A DNA stretch of 64,000 nucleotides, taken from Caldalkalibacillus thermarum. GTDB taxonomy: Bacteria > Bacillota > Bacilli > Caldalkalibacillales > Caldalkalibacillaceae. The position numbers and the translations under genes are program-made. Positions 26,170-36,335 of this stretch are shown piece by piece. Under the pieces are notes generated by a model, which saw only the letters and a list, made by a program, of their open reading frames with translations, was not told the origin of the DNA and did no database searches. Numbering within the stretch: the stretch's first letter is position 1; every line of letters starts with the position of its first letter. The stretch covers positions 18,121-82,120 of the forward strand of contig NZ_BMKZ01000009.1 in NCBI RefSeq assembly GCF_014644735.1, in the 5' to 3' direction.

Positions 26170-26853
26170 GTGGATCAAGTGAGTATCATCATTCCTGCCT
26201 ATAACGAAGAGCAATACATTGGCCAGACCCTTTCGGCATTACTACACAGTGGGGACTGGTTCAGAGAAATTATTGTCGTCGATGACGGCAGTGAAGATAA
26301 CACTTTTCATCAAGCCCGCATCTACACGCCCCACGTGATTCGCCTGTCGCGCAACAAAGGCAAGTCAGCAGCGATGATGGTCGGCGTTTATCAATCTTCA
26401 GCCCCGGTTTTACTCTTTCTTGATGCAGATTTGGGACATAGTGCCAGCCTGGCCAAAAACTTGCCCCAGCCCGTTCAAGATCATTGTGCTGATATGACCA
26501 TCGCTGTTTTGCCTAAAACCAAAAAAGGGGGGCTTGGACTCGTCAAACACTTTGCCAGCTGGGGGATTTACAGGCAAACAGGCGTGTGGTTGGAAGCCCC
26601 GTTGTCGGGGCAGAGGGCGGTCCGGAAAAAACAGTTTTTAAGCAGTTATAAAGGTGATCAAGGATTCGGTTTTGAAGTGGGCCTGACCATTGACTATTTG
26701 CAGGCCGGCTTAACGATTCAGGAAGTGGAGGTTCCTTTTACCCACCGTGAAAGGGGAAAGACGCTGGACGGTTTTTGGCACCGTTTTAAACAGGGATTAG
26801 CTGTCAAACAGGCACTCAAATTAAGAAAGGCGCAAGCTGAAGCGCCACGGTAA
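26170..26853 (+). CDS. family 2 glycosyltransferase
   Basis: 227-residue GT-A fold glycosyltransferase. The N-terminus VSIIIPAYNEEQYIGQTL and IIVVDDGSEDNT give the nucleotide-sugar site, and LLFLDADLGHSA the metal-binding DxD near residue 85. No membrane helix is evident. The gene lies between steA and an MraY-like gene, so it probably acts on a lipid-linked or envelope acceptor; donor and acceptor are unknown. It starts at GTG behind AAAGGTGGG. Confidence 0.85.
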   Translation: MDQVSIIIPAYNEEQYIGQTLSALLHSGDWFREIIVVDDGSEDNTFHQARIYTPHVIRLSRNKGKSAAMMVGVYQSSAPVLLFLDADLGHSASLAKNLPQPVQDHCADMTIAVLPKTKKGGLGLVKHFASWGIYRQTGVWLEAPLSGQRAVRKKQFLSSYKGDQGFGFEVGLTIDYLQAGLTIQEVEVPFTHRERGKTLDGFWHRFKQGLAVKQALKLRKAQAEAPR

Positions 26854-26962
26854 GCATGGGTGTCCCTGTTAATGAAAAGATGTCAAGGGCACTCCATAAA
26901 CAAAACATGGATGTTCATGAGTAAGGGGGAATGGAGCGATTAAGGAATGGATCATTGGCTTC

Positions 26963-27784
26963 ATGATCTATATGGGCCTGGTTTGGCCCTTAACCGACAG
27001 GATGTATCATCTTTTCCAGCGTCTAGGGTGGACGGCGCTAAACTATAAACAGGAAGTGGTCGTCCAAGGCTTTGGTCTTAATCTTTTCATGCATTACGCT
27101 CTGTTTATTGGTATCATGCTTACGTTGCATTTCCTGGTCGCTCCGTTACCCATGTTTACCTTGGAGACCATTTCGTTGTTCGCTATGATGCTGTTCAGTT
27201 TAACTTCGTTGGGCTGGATTGATGACCGCTGGGGAGATCCTGAGGTGAAGGGATTTAAAGGACACTTCGGCAAACTTGTTGCGGAAAAGCATATGACGTC
27301 AGGATTGGCCAAAGCCGTGTTTGGTTTGCTAGTTGCCTTGGTTGTCTGTTGGCAGCTTAGTTCGTCATATGGAGAATTCATGTTGTTTTCCCTGGCGCTT
27401 GTACTGAGCATGCATATTTTTAATTTGCTTGATGTGCGGCCGGGAAGAGCATTAAAAAGTTATTGGCTTTTCTCACTGGCAGTGATTCCTTTTGTATCTG
27501 CGGCTACGCTGCTTTTTTTGACATTGCCCGTGCTTTGTTCCACAGTGTTGCTTTTCGGATATGACCGGCGGCGAATGGCCATGCTGGGGGATACCGGTTC
27601 TATGGCTTTGGGAGGAATATTTGGCTTTCAGCTGATTGTCCATGCACCTCTTATATTAGTGGCGATGTTTGTCATCTTTTTCATGATACTGACCATTGCC
27701 GCTGAACGCATCAGTATCAGCGCCTGGATTGAGCAACACCGCTGGTTGAAATTGATGGACGGTTGGGGGCTTGTAAAAAAATAA
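26963..27784 (+). CDS. MraY/WecA-like membrane sugar-phosphate transferase homologue
   Basis: 273-residue polytopic membrane protein (about eight to nine helices) of the polyprenyl-phosphate GlcNAc-1-phosphate transferase superfamily. The DD motif appears as GWIDDRWGDPEVKGFKGH near residue 80, and MLGDTGSMALGG matches the conserved C-terminal DTGS motif. The middle motif, usually NxxDGxxGL, instead reads FNLLDVRPGRALK, so substrate use may differ. Only one in-frame ATG is available (26963), with no good RBS; a non-canonical ATT at 26939 after GGGGGAATGGA would add eight residues. Function is not established. Confidence 0.78.
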   Translation: MIYMGLVWPLTDRMYHLFQRLGWTALNYKQEVVVQGFGLNLFMHYALFIGIMLTLHFLVAPLPMFTLETISLFAMMLFSLTSLGWIDDRWGDPEVKGFKGHFGKLVAEKHMTSGLAKAVFGLLVALVVCWQLSSSYGEFMLFSLALVLSMHIFNLLDVRPGRALKSYWLFSLAVIPFVSAATLLFLTLPVLCSTVLLFGYDRRRMAMLGDTGSMALGGIFGFQLIVHAPLILVAMFVIFFMILTIAAERISISAWIEQHRWLKLMDGWGLVKK

Positions 27785-27810
27785 TAAAGCTTGTAAGTCA
27801 CTGCGGACTT

Positions 27811-28056
27811 TTAGTCGTCCAGGTCATCTTTAAACCGCCGGCCGTAGCGTCTTTTTTTGTCCCGGTAAAAGATAAACCCCCCTACAAATCCCACACCAAC
27901 TACAAACAGGAAAAACCCCAGGAGAAACATGTCCCACTGGAAACCTTCCGGCGTAAAGTTGGTGAAAAAAGCTTCACGCATCAATGTCCAGCCATACACC
28001 CCGAGAGCCCCGGGAATCACTAGGATCAGTATAGAAATAAAGCGTTGAATGGTCAT
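27811..28056 (-). CDS. yqzF: DUF2627 membrane protein (YqzF-like)
   Basis: 81-residue protein with two hydrophobic helices (about 6-25 and 40-65) and a strongly charged C-terminus (KKRRYGRRFKDDLDD). Length, hydropathy and the LILVIPGALGVYGWTLMR segment match the DUF2627 family of Bacillales, which includes B. subtilis YqzF; no function is known. A longer frame begins at 28101, but the family N-terminus corresponds to the ATG at 28056. It is convergent with the MraY-like gene and divergent from bkdR, again as in B. subtilis relatives. Confidence 0.8.
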   Translation of the reverse strand: MTIQRFISILILVIPGALGVYGWTLMREAFFTNFTPEGFQWDMFLLGFFLFVVGVGFVGGFIFYRDKKRRYGRRFKDDLDD

Positions 28057-28182
28057 GCTGCTTCTTTCCCTTCCTTGCTCTTCTTCATTTACTGTAACCA
28101 AAATCGAACAGCTTGTCTAACACTTTTGTTGCACCTGCACTTGAAAAGGGTTACACTAAAAGAGTCTGCAATATTTTTCAGT

Positions 28183-28209
28183 TCACCTTATTCACGGTCA
28201 CCTTATTCA
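28183..28209 (+). repeat. 12-bp direct repeat upstream of bkdR
   Basis: TCACCTTATTCA occurs twice, at 28183-28194 and 28198-28209, with a 15-bp period, just before the bkdR ribosome binding site. It could be a local duplication or a pair of protein sites. Confidence 0.6.
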
Positions 28210-28234
28210 AGAGAGGAACAAGCGGGGGATGGGT

Positions 28235-30313
28235 ATGAAAAAAATTTTTCTGGTCGGTGCAGGAAGCGGTGGCACAGCGCTGCTTAAAACATTGCAGCAT
28301 ATGGAATCACTCAAGGTGATTGGGGTGTCGGACCGGAACGTTAATGCTCCGGGGATGAAGGAGGCCCGCAAGTATGGTATTCCCACTGGAACGGACTATA
28401 CCCGAATGATTAGTGATGATGTGGAAGTGATTATTGAAACCACTGGAGACGAATCCGTTTTTCATCATTTGCGCCAGATTAAACCCAAGCATGCAGTGGT
28501 AATTCCCGGAAGCATCGCCCGGATTATCATGAGTCTGATCGAGGAAAAAGAAAACCTGATTCAACAGCTGCGCCATCATCACCATGAGTTGGACATCATT
28601 TTAAACTCCACCCATGATGGCATGATGGCTGTCAACAAGAAGGGGATTATTACGCTGTTTAACCGGGCGGCAGAAAGAATCACGGGCTTAAAAGCGGAGG
28701 ATGTGCTGGGAGAACCGGCTCAAGACTGGATTCCAAACAGCCGGCTAAATATAGTCCTTCAAACAGGGCAGCCTGAGTTGCATCAGGAACAATGGTTAAA
28801 CAACGAAAGACGAATCATCACCAACCGCGTCCCGGTTATCTCTGCAGACGGAGAAGTGATCGGAGCGGTGGCTGTCTTCAGGGATATTACCGACGTGACC
28901 ACCTTGGCTGAAGAGGTGCTAGACTTAAAAGAAACGCGCAGCTTGCTTGAAGCGATCATAAATTCCTCTGAAGATGCTATTTCTGTTGTTGACCAGAACG
29001 GCATCGGTTTGATGATTAATCCGGCTTATACGCGGCTGACTGGCTTAAAGGCAGAAGATGTGATCGGCAAGCCGGCGGATGTGGATATTTCCGAGGGAGA
29101 AAGCATGCACATGCAGGTGCTAAAAACCAAAAAGCCTGTGCGCGGCGTTCCCATGAAAGTGGGCAAGTACCGCAAGGATGTTGTGGTTAACGTCGCCCCT
29201 ATTATGGTGGATGGCGAGCTGAAGGGCAGCGTAGGGATCATTCATGATATCTCCGAAATAAAAAAGTTGACCAAGGAACTGGACCGGGCGAGACGGATTA
29301 TACGTACTTTGGAAGCCAAGTACACCTTTGAAGATATAATCGGAGAAAGTGAACCGGTCCGAACCGCCATCGAACAGGCCAAAAATGCGGCCTATACGTC
29401 AGCCACCGTCTTGCTGAGGGGGGAATCTGGGACAGGTAAGGAGCTGTTTGCCCATGCCATCCATAATGCAAGTGAACGCAAATTTAACCAGTTTGTGCGT
29501 GTCAACTGTGCCGCTTTATCCGAGCAGTTACTGGAAAGCGAATTGTTCGGCTATGAGGAAGGAGCTTTTACTGGTGCCAAGCAGGGTGGTAAAAAAGGTT
29601 TGTTTGAGGAGGCAAACGGGGGAACCATCTTTTTGGATGAAATTGGAGAAATGTCACTGAGCACTCAAGCCAAGCTGCTCCGTGTGTTGCAAGAAAAAGA
29701 GATTGTCCGTGTCGGCGGGACAAAAACCATCCCTGTTGATGTGCGTATCATTGCCGCAACCAACGTCAATCTGGAAGAAGCGATCCTGCAAAAGAAGTTT
29801 CGGGAAGATCTTTATTACCGGTTAAATGTGTTGCCCATTATTATTCCTCCGCTCCGTTACAGAGACGATGACATCCGCTTATTAACCGAGCATTTTATTA
29901 ACAAATATAACATGGAATATGGCCGCCATATTTCCTCTGTGGCGGATGAGGTTATCGAACGCCTGAAATCTTACCATTGGCCGGGAAATGTGCGAGAGTT
30001 GGAGAATGTGATCAGCCGGGCCATTATTCAGATGCGCTTTACTGAAGAACGTCTGGAACTCCGTCATTTGCCCCCTTTACAGTTTGATTTTGATGACCGG
30101 CCAGAGGCAGACAGACCCCTTTCATTGGCTGATCATGCTTTGCCTTCTAACGGGAATATTCTGCCGCTTGACGAAGTCGTGGGCAACTTTGAGAAAAAAT
30201 ATCTTCAGCAGGTTTTATCCCAATGTAATGGAAACAAGACTAAAGCTGCCCAAAAACTAAAGATTTCGGTACGCAACTTGTATTATAAACTGCAAAAATA
30301 CGGTCTGCATTAG
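28235..30313 (+). CDS. bkdR: sigma-54-dependent activator of the bkd operon
   Basis: 692-residue enhancer-binding protein, exactly the B. subtilis BkdR length. An N-terminal Rossmann-like region ([17 protein letters not shown]) is followed by two PAS domains (about 110-220 and 230-350). The AAA+ domain holds [15 protein letters not shown], the sigma-54 contact motif [10 protein letters not shown] and [10 protein letters not shown] Fis-type HTH ([23 protein letters not shown]) forms the C-terminus, the segment split here by residue 671-690. It should sense branched-chain metabolites and drive the sigma-54 promoter at 30485. The ATG at 28235 is 5 nt after GGGGGA; the ATG at 28229 is the alternative. 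Confidence 0.95.
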   Translation: MKKIFLVGAGSGGTALLKTLQHMESLKVIGVSDRNVNAPGMKEARKYGIPTGTDYTRMISDDVEVIIETTGDESVFHHLRQIKPKHAVVIPGSIARIIMSLIEEKENLIQQLRHHHHELDIILNSTHDGMMAVNKKGIITLFNRAAERITGLKAEDVLGEPAQDWIPNSRLNIVLQTGQPELHQEQWLNNERRIITNRVPVISADGEVIGAVAVFRDITDVTTLAEEVLDLKETRSLLEAIINSSEDAISVVDQNGIGLMINPAYTRLTGLKAEDVIGKPADVDISEGESMHMQVLKTKKPVRGVPMKVGKYRKDVVVNVAPIMVDGELKGSVGIIHDISEIKKLTKELDRARRIIRTLEAKYTFEDIIGESEPVRTAIEQAKNAAYTSATVLLRGESGTGKELFAHAIHNASERKFNQFVRVNCAALSEQLLESELFGYEEGAFTGAKQGGKKGLFEEANGGTIFLDEIGEMSLSTQAKLLRVLQEKEIVRVGGTKTIPVDVRIIAATNVNLEEAILQKKFREDLYYRLNVLPIIIPPLRYRDDDIRLLTEHFINKYNMEYGRHISSVADEVIERLKSYHWPGNVRELENVISRAIIQMRFTEERLELRHLPPLQFDFDDRPEADRPLSLADHALPSNGNILPLDEVVGNFEKKYLQQVLSQCNGNKTKAAQKLKISVRNLYYKLQKYGLH

Positions 30314-30408
30314 GGCTACCCCTACGAAGGGGGAAGATATGCAATTCTTATCAAGAAAAAAATTTCACACTACGCAATATATTTCAAGGAAAATGGGGAA
30401 TTTGTAGA

Positions 30409-30435
30409 GGCGGGAAACCTGCCAAAAATTTTTTA
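30409..30435 (+). terminator. possible terminator of bkdR
   Basis: GGCGGG-AAA-CCTGCC hairpin (one G-T pair) followed by AAAAATTTTTTATT. The intervening A run weakens it, so the call is tentative. Confidence 0.4.
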
Positions 30436-30446
30436 TTGTTGTTATG

Positions 30447-30457
30447 AAGCGCTTACA
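30447..30457 (+). promoter_or_regulatory. possible CcpA (cre) site ahead of the bkd operon
   Basis: AAGCGCTTACA matches the core and right half of the cre consensus TGWAARCGYTWNCW perfectly; the left end does not. It lies 28 nt upstream of the sigma-54 promoter. CcpA influence on the B. subtilis bkd operon has been described, so the site is plausible only. Confidence 0.35.
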
Positions 30458-30484
30458 TTTCCATTCCTGATGTTGTTTTTTATG

Positions 30485-30501
30485 TTGGCATAAATTTTGC
30501 A
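30485..30501 (+). promoter_or_regulatory. sigma-54 (-24/-12) promoter of the ptb-bkd operon
   Basis: TTGGCATAAATTTTGCA carries GG at 30487-30488 and GC at 30499-30500 with the strict 10-bp gap, matching TGGCAC-N5-TTGCW at all key positions. It lies 93 nt before ptb and just downstream of bkdR, the cognate activator. Confidence 0.9.
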
Positions 30502-30593
30502 TGTATTATCATGGGTTGCACTGCTAATTTCATCCCACAAGGCTTATACTGAGATAAGAGACAGAGTACCGAGCAGAATGGATGTGAAACAGA

Positions 30594-31493
30594 ATGAAGC
30601 TTTCTAGTCTGATCACGACAGCAACTCAATATGCCCAACCAACGATTGCCGTTGCTCAAGCTGCGGATGAAGAAGTCTTAAGAGCTGTACGGGAGGGACT
30701 AGGGCAGCGCTTGGCTAATTTTTACCTGGTTGGTGATGAACACCAAATAAGAGAAAAAGCCCGCAGTGTGGAACTTGACTTACAATCCCTTTCCGTTGTA
30801 CATGAACCTAATCCCCGTCAGGCTGCCCAGCGGGCGGTTCAGCTGGTGAGAGAGGGTAAGGCTAACGCGGTGATGAAAGGGTTGGTTCCCACGGCTGATC
30901 TGTTAAAAGCTGTGCTGGATAAAGAAAAGGGGCTGAAACGCCAACGTTTGTTGAGCCATGTGGCTGCATTTGAGGTTCCTGGCTACGACCGTTTGATCTT
31001 TATCACTGATCCGGCTATGAATATTGCTCCAGATCTCAAGCAAAAAGCAGAGATTATTCAAAACGCCGTGCAGGTCGCCCGGGCAGCGGGTGTTGAACGG
31101 CCAAAGGTGGCTGTTCTGGCACCGGTTGAGGTGGTTAATCCAGCGATGCAAAGCACCCTTGATGCTGCCAGTTTAACGTTGATGGCCAGAAGGGGTCAAA
31201 TCACAGACTGTGAAGTTGACGGGCCTTTAGCTTTGGACAATGCGGTCTCGGTTGAAGCTGCCCGGCATAAGGGGATTCGCTCTCCCGTGGCCGGTCAGGC
31301 TGACATTTTGCTTGTCCCCAATATTGAAACGGGTAATGTGCTCTATAAGTCCTTGGTGTACTTTGCCAGGGCCAAGGTCGCAGCTGTAGTGGTGGGAGCC
31401 GAGGTGCCGGTCATCCTCACCTCACGGGCGGACAGTATGGAAGACAAATTATATTCCATGGCCTTGGCCGTTTGTCTCCTTAACCAAGGCTAG
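30594..31493 (+). CDS. ptb: phosphate butyryltransferase
   Basis: 299-residue enzyme that exchanges CoA for phosphate on butyryl- and branched-chain acyl-CoAs, giving acyl phosphates for Buk. Family segments include NAVMKGLVPTADLLKAVL, FITDPAMNIAPDL, VEVVNPAMQSTLDAA and the C-terminal DILLVPNIETGNVLYKSL. First gene of the sigma-54-controlled operon (yqiS in B. subtilis). Regulation through BkdR and sigma-L is expected. Confidence 0.95.
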   Translation: MKLSSLITTATQYAQPTIAVAQAADEEVLRAVREGLGQRLANFYLVGDEHQIREKARSVELDLQSLSVVHEPNPRQAAQRAVQLVREGKANAVMKGLVPTADLLKAVLDKEKGLKRQRLLSHVAAFEVPGYDRLIFITDPAMNIAPDLKQKAEIIQNAVQVARAAGVERPKVAVLAPVEVVNPAMQSTLDAASLTLMARRGQITDCEVDGPLALDNAVSVEAARHKGIRSPVAGQADILLVPNIETGNVLYKSLVYFARAKVAAVVVGAEVPVILTSRADSMEDKLYSMALAVCLLNQG

Positions 31494-31600
31494 CCTATAT
31501 GCGCAAAGGTACGTCACCATTCATCATTAATGATATGTCTTTAGCTTTATTAAACTGGTTTACATTTATTCAGTTTCTCTATTAACAGGAGGGATCCGAC

Positions 31601-32698
31601 ATGAAACTGTTTGAGTATATGGAGAAATATGATTACGAAGAGCTGCTGTTCTGTCAAGACAAAGCATCCGGTTTAAAGGCCATCATTTGTATCCACGATA
31701 CAACCCTTGGGCCCGCGCTGGGCGGATGCCGGATGTGGACATATGACTCAGAGGAAGAGGCCATTGAAGATGCACTGCGGTTGGCCCGGGGGATGACTTA
31801 CAAGGCAGCCGCAGCAGGATTAAACTTAGGCGGGGGAAAATCAGTCATTATCGGCGACCCCCGCAAAGATAAAAGTGAAGCCCTGTTCCGCTCCTTCGGC
31901 CGCTTTGTGCAAGGGCTAAACGGCCGTTACATTACTGCAGAAGACGTGGGTACCACTGTGGAAGATATGGATATTATCCATGAAGAAACCGATTATGTCA
32001 CTGGCATTTCTCCTGCGTTTGGATCAAGTGGCAATCCTTCTCCTGTAACGGCTTACGGCGTTTATAAAGGGATGAAAGCAACAGCCAAACAAGCTTGGGG
32101 AGATGATTCGTTGGAAGGAAAAACCATTGCCGTGCAAGGTGTGGGCAACGTGGCCTACAATTTGTGCCGTTACCTGCATGAAGAAGGAGCCCGGCTGATT
32201 GTGACTGACATTAATAAGGAAGCTGTGCGACGGGCTGTCGAAGCCTTTGGGGCTGAAACTGTTGACCCTGACGATATATACAGCGTGGAGTGTGATATTT
32301 TCGCCCCTTGTGCACTGGGCGGGGTGATTAATGATGAAACCATCCCCAAGCTTAAAGCACGGGTCATCGCCGGGGCGGCCAACAACGTGTTGCGTGAAGA
32401 ACGCCACGGAGACCTGCTCCATGAGATGGGCTTCTATTATGCACCCGACTACGTGATTAATGCCGGTGGACTCATCAATGTTGCCGATGAGCTATTAGGC
32501 TATAACCGGGACAGGGCCATGAAGAAAGTAGAAACCATTTATGATAATATAGAAAAAGTTTTTGAGATTTCCCGCCGCGACAATATCCCCACTTACCGGG
32601 CGGCAGATCGGATGGCAGAAGAACGCATTCAGGCGATCAAAAATGCCCGAAGCACCTTTTTGCAAAATCCGAAAAACATTTTAAACATGAAAGGTTAA
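31601..32698 (+). CDS. bcd: leucine dehydrogenase
   Basis: 365-residue NAD-dependent amino acid dehydrogenase that deaminates leucine, valine and isoleucine to their keto acids. The glycine-rich substrate loop ALGGCRMW, the catalytic-lysine regions [20 protein letters not shown] (Lys near 80) and the Rossmann motif [19 protein letters not shown] are present, with [19 protein letters not shown] C-terminal residues as [16 protein letters not shown]. Supplies substrates to the downstream keto acid dehydrogenase. Confidence 0.96.
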   Translation: MKLFEYMEKYDYEELLFCQDKASGLKAIICIHDTTLGPALGGCRMWTYDSEEEAIEDALRLARGMTYKAAAAGLNLGGGKSVIIGDPRKDKSEALFRSFGRFVQGLNGRYITAEDVGTTVEDMDIIHEETDYVTGISPAFGSSGNPSPVTAYGVYKGMKATAKQAWGDDSLEGKTIAVQGVGNVAYNLCRYLHEEGARLIVTDINKEAVRRAVEAFGAETVDPDDIYSVECDIFAPCALGGVINDETIPKLKARVIAGAANNVLREERHGDLLHEMGFYYAPDYVINAGGLINVADELLGYNRDRAMKKVETIYDNIEKVFEISRRDNIPTYRAADRMAEERIQAIKNARSTFLQNPKNILNMKG

Positions 32699-32729
32699 AG
32701 CAGGGCAAAGCGGAATAGGAGTGAGCAAG

Positions 32730-33872
32730 ATGGAACAACACAAAGTCTACCGCTTATTAGTGATTAACCCAGGTTCTACATCCACCAAGATTGCCATTTA
32801 TGACAATGAACGGCCCATCTTTGAAGATACCTTGCGGCACGATGCGTCAGAGTTGAACAAGTACCGCAGTGTAATGGATCAATATCATTTCCGCAAAGAA
32901 ATCATCCTGGAGACCCTTAATCAAGAAGGAATCAACTTGCAAAAGCTGGACGCTGTTGTTGGACGGGGGGGTGTCCTAAGGCCCATCCCTGGGGGGACCT
33001 ATGTGGTGAATGAGGAAATGCTGAAGGATTTGAGAAGCGGACGCTTCGGGGAACATGCCTCCAATCTGGGAGCCATCATTGCTAATGAAATCGCTCAACA
33101 ATTAAATATTCCGGCTTTTATTGTCGATCCTGTTGTGGTGGATGAACTGGATCCGGTGGCCCGCATCTCAGGGGTGCCTGAAATCCCCCGCCGCAGCATC
33201 TTTCACGCTTTGAACCAAAAAGCAGTAGCCCGGCGGTATGCCAAAAAGCAGGGGAAAAAGTATGAAGAGATGCGCTTGATCGTCAGCCATATGGGAGGCG
33301 GCATCACCGTAGGGGCCCATCGCTACGGCCGGGTGGTTGATGTGAACAACGGTTTGCATGGAGACGGTCCTTTTTCACCTGAGCGGGCAGGAACTGTCCC
33401 CGCTGGTGACCTGGTTGGACTCAGCTTTTCCGGGCAATACTTTTCTGGTGAAATTTTAAAGAAGCTGGTTGGACGGGGAGGGATGGTGGCCTATCTGGGC
33501 ACCAATGATGCCCGCAAAGTGGAAGAGATGATCGCAGCGGGAGATAAAAAGGCCAAGTTGGTTTATGAAGCCATGGCTTATCAAGTCGCGAAAGAGATTG
33601 GCTCCTGTGCGGCTGTATTGGAAGGGGATGTGGATGCTATTATCCTGACAGGCGGCCTGGCCTATGGAGAACAATTTGTAGAGATGATTAAAAAGCGGGT
33701 GGAGTGGATTGCCCCTGTGGAAGTGATGGCCGGGGAAAATGAGTTGCAGGCGCTGGCCGAAGGGGGATTGCGTGTGTTGCGCGGAGAAGAAGAGGCCAAA
33801 ACCTACCCCACTGAACAAACGGGAGCACAAGAAGTGGAAAACATATTAAAGGGGGTAACAACAAGTGGCTAA
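32730..33872 (+). CDS. buk: butyrate kinase
   Basis: 380-residue ASKHA-fold acyl kinase that makes ATP from acyl phosphates produced by Ptb. The N-terminal phosphate loop [34 protein letters not shown] and [13 protein letters not shown] are characteristic. The ATG at 32730 lies 8 nt after AGGAG; the frame extends to a GTG at 32721. Its end overlaps lpdV by 8 nt. Together Ptb and Buk allow substrate-level phosphorylation from branched-chain acyl-CoA. Confidence 0.95.
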   Translation: MEQHKVYRLLVINPGSTSTKIAIYDNERPIFEDTLRHDASELNKYRSVMDQYHFRKEIILETLNQEGINLQKLDAVVGRGGVLRPIPGGTYVVNEEMLKDLRSGRFGEHASNLGAIIANEIAQQLNIPAFIVDPVVVDELDPVARISGVPEIPRRSIFHALNQKAVARRYAKKQGKKYEEMRLIVSHMGGGITVGAHRYGRVVDVNNGLHGDGPFSPERAGTVPAGDLVGLSFSGQYFSGEILKKLVGRGGMVAYLGTNDARKVEEMIAAGDKKAKLVYEAMAYQVAKEIGSCAAVLEGDVDAIILTGGLAYGEQFVEMIKKRVEWIAPVEVMAGENELQALAEGGLRVLRGEEEAKTYPTEQTGAQEVENILKGVTTSG

Positions 33873-35292
33873 AGAATATGATGTGATTATTCTGGGGGGC
33901 GGGCCCGGAGGGTATGTGGCCGCCATCCGTGCAGCCCAGCTGGGCCTTTCCACCGCTTTAGTGGAAGCTCAAAAATTAGGCGGCACGTGTCTACATAAAG
34001 GCTGCATTCCTTCCAAGGCTTTGCTCAGAAGTGCAGAGGTGTATGCCACCTTGAAAGAGGATGGGGAAAGCTTGGGGATTACGGCTCAGGATGTGGGTTA
34101 TGATTTTCAAAAAGTGAATGAACGCAAGCAAAAAATTGTGGATCAATTACATCAGGGTGTTCAGTATTTAATGAAAAAGAACAAAATAAACGTTTATCAT
34201 GGTTATGGCCGCATTTTGGGCCCCTCCATTTTTTCACCTACTGCGGGAACCATCTCAGTAGAAAAAACCACTGGTGAAGAAAATGAAATGCTGGTGCCCA
34301 AGAATCTCATTATTGCCACAGGCTCCAGACCCAGAACCTTGCCTGGCCTGGAGATTGACGGCACCCATGTGCTGACCAGTGATGAAGCACTGGAACTGGA
34401 AGCACTGCCACAATCGATGATCATTGTGGGCGGCGGTGTGATTGGCATTGAGTGGGCTTCTCTGTTAAGCGATTTTGGCGTGGAGGTGACGGTACTTGAG
34501 TATGCCGAGCGCATTTTGCCCCAAGAAGATGAAGAGATCAGCAAAGAAATGGCACGCCTGTTAAAACGGCGCAAAGTCAGAGTGGTGACTGGTGCCGAGG
34601 TGCTGCCACAGACCTTGACCATTAACGGGGATCAAGTCACCATCACGGCCAAGCGGGGGGATAAGGAGGAGATTTTTACCGCTGAGAAGATGCTGGTATC
34701 GGTGGGGAGGGTGCCCAACACCGAAGGTATCGGCTTGGAAAATACGGATATTAAACTGGAAAAAGGTTTTATTAAAGTCAATGAATACGGTCAAACAGCA
34801 GAAGCACACATTTATGCCATTGGGGATGTGACTGGCGGCTTGCAGTTGGCCCATGTTGCCTCCCATGAGGGCATTGTGGCCGTAGAACACATTGCCGGGC
34901 TTGATCCGGCCCCGGTAAATCCTCACCATGTGCCCCGCTGTACTTACAGCCGTCCTGAGGTGGCCAGTATCGGCCTTACTGAAGCAGAGGCCAGGTCGCA
35001 AGGGTATGAAGTGAAAACAGGCAAGTTTTCTTTCAAAGGGGTTGGCAAGGCGCTCATTCTGGGGGATGCTTCCGGTTTTGTCAAAGTGGTCATGGATGCC
35101 AAAAGCCAAGATTTGCTCGGGGTGCACATGATCGGTCCCCATGTCACTGACTTGATTTCCGAGGCCGGTCTGGCTAAAGTGCTGGATGCAACCCCGTGGG
35201 AGATTTCTCAGACCATTCATCCGCATCCTACACTATCTGAAGCGATTGGTGAAGCCGCTATGGCTGTTGAAGGATTGGAGATTCATGCCTAA
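33865..35292 (+). CDS. lpdV: dihydrolipoyl dehydrogenase of the branched-chain complex (E3)
   Basis: 475-residue flavoprotein that re-oxidises dihydrolipoyl-E2 with NAD. The FAD site [17 protein letters not shown], the redox disulfide in [16 protein letters not shown], the NAD site [16 protein letters not shown] and the C-terminal active histidine in [11 protein letters not shown] are all intact. It begins with GTG inside the end of buk. A dedicated E3 in the bkd operon is the usual Bacillus arrangement. Confidence 0.96.
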   Translation: MAKEYDVIILGGGPGGYVAAIRAAQLGLSTALVEAQKLGGTCLHKGCIPSKALLRSAEVYATLKEDGESLGITAQDVGYDFQKVNERKQKIVDQLHQGVQYLMKKNKINVYHGYGRILGPSIFSPTAGTISVEKTTGEENEMLVPKNLIIATGSRPRTLPGLEIDGTHVLTSDEALELEALPQSMIIVGGGVIGIEWASLLSDFGVEVTVLEYAERILPQEDEEISKEMARLLKRRKVRVVTGAEVLPQTLTINGDQVTITAKRGDKEEIFTAEKMLVSVGRVPNTEGIGLENTDIKLEKGFIKVNEYGQTAEAHIYAIGDVTGGLQLAHVASHEGIVAVEHIAGLDPAPVNPHHVPRCTYSRPEVASIGLTEAEARSQGYEVKTGKFSFKGVGKALILGDASGFVKVVMDAKSQDLLGVHMIGPHVTDLISEAGLAKVLDATPWEISQTIHPHPTLSEAIGEAAMAVEGLEIHA

Positions 35293-35326
35293 GGCTCCTA
35301 ACTATCCTGGCGAGGAGGTTATCTGT

Positions 35327-36322
35327 ATGACTGAAAAGCGTCACGAAGCATTGGGCTTAACGGCGCAAGATGTAGAGGAAATGTATTATACCATGCTTTT
35401 GGCCCGTAAGATTGATGAGAGAATGTGGCTGTTGAACAGGGCCGGTAAAATTCCGTTTGTCATATCTTGTCAGGGTCAGGAAGCGGCCCAGGTGGGCGCG
35501 GCCTTTGCCCTGGACCGTTCCAAAGATTATGTCCTGCCTTATTACAGGGATGTTGGTGTGGTGATCGCCTTTGGCATGACGGCCAGAGACTTAATGTTGT
35601 CCGGATTTGCCAAGGCAGAAGATCCCAACAGCGGCGGCAGACAGATGCCTGGACACTTCAGCTCTAAAAAGTACCGGATCGTGACTGGTTCATCACCTGT
35701 AACCACACAGGTTCCCCATGCAGTCGGCATTGCCCTGGCCGGCAAAATGGAAGGTAAGGATATTGTCGCCTTTACCTCCTTTGGGGAAGGTTCCAGCAAC
35801 CAGGGTGACTTCCATGAGGGCCTAAACTTTGCCGGGGTGCACAAACTGCCGGTGATTTTCTTCTGTGAAAATAATAAATACGCCATTTCTGTGCCTGTCT
35901 CCAAACAGATCGCCTGTGAAAGTGTGGCGGACCGGGCTGTGGGTTATGGTATGCCTGGAGTTAAAGTGGATGGCAATGATCCGCTGGAGGTCTACAAAGT
36001 GGTCAAGGAGGCAGCTGACCGGGCCCGCCGCGGAGAAGGTCCCACGCTGATTGAAGCGACCACTTACCGCTTAACAGCCCATTCCAGCGACGATGATGAC
36101 CGGACTTACCGTGATCCGCAAGAGGTAGAAGAAGCCAGAAAACGAGATCCAATTGCTAAGTTCAGAAATTATCTTTTGGAAACTGGGACGTTGACGGAAA
36201 AACGGGTAGAAGAGATTGAAGCCCGGGTTAAGCAAGAAGTGGATGAAGCCACTGAATATGCTGAGAATGCCCCTTACGCTGATCCAGAATATGCGTTGAA
36301 GTACGTTTATGCCGAAGAATAG
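35327..36322 (+). CDS. bkdAA: 2-oxoisovalerate dehydrogenase E1 alpha subunit
   Basis: 331-residue thiamine-diphosphate-binding subunit. It decarboxylates branched-chain 2-oxo acids. The ThDP/Mg signature appears as FTSFGEGSSNQGDFHEGLNF-type sequence (GEGSSNQGDFHE, then FFCENNKYAIS) near residue 145-185, and the phosphorylation-loop equivalent as THRLTAHSSDDDDRTYR-like TYRLTAHSSDDDDRTYR. The ATG at 35327 has GGAGG 8 nt upstream; the longer open frame upstream overlaps lpdV and lacks support. Confidence 0.96.
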   Translation: MTEKRHEALGLTAQDVEEMYYTMLLARKIDERMWLLNRAGKIPFVISCQGQEAAQVGAAFALDRSKDYVLPYYRDVGVVIAFGMTARDLMLSGFAKAEDPNSGGRQMPGHFSSKKYRIVTGSSPVTTQVPHAVGIALAGKMEGKDIVAFTSFGEGSSNQGDFHEGLNFAGVHKLPVIFFCENNKYAISVPVSKQIACESVADRAVGYGMPGVKVDGNDPLEVYKVVKEAADRARRGEGPTLIEATTYRLTAHSSDDDDRTYRDPQEVEEARKRDPIAKFRNYLLETGTLTEKRVEEIEARVKQEVDEATEYAENAPYADPEYALKYVYAEE

Positions 36323-36335
36323 GAGGTATGAGGGT

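Noticed and set aside
30380..30400. CodY-box-like TATTTCAAGGAAAAT ahead of ptb
   Set aside because: About five mismatches to AATTTTCWGAAAATT; too weak, although CodY control of bkd occurs in B. subtilis.
30314..30440. BkdR enhancer sites upstream of ptb
   Set aside because: No convincing inverted repeat was found, so no site was annotated even though a sigma-54 promoter needs one.
34561..35226. 221-codon minus-strand open frame opposite lpdV
   Set aside because: Lies wholly inside the conserved E3 gene and has no RBS or recognisable motif; long antisense frames are common in GC-biased third positions.
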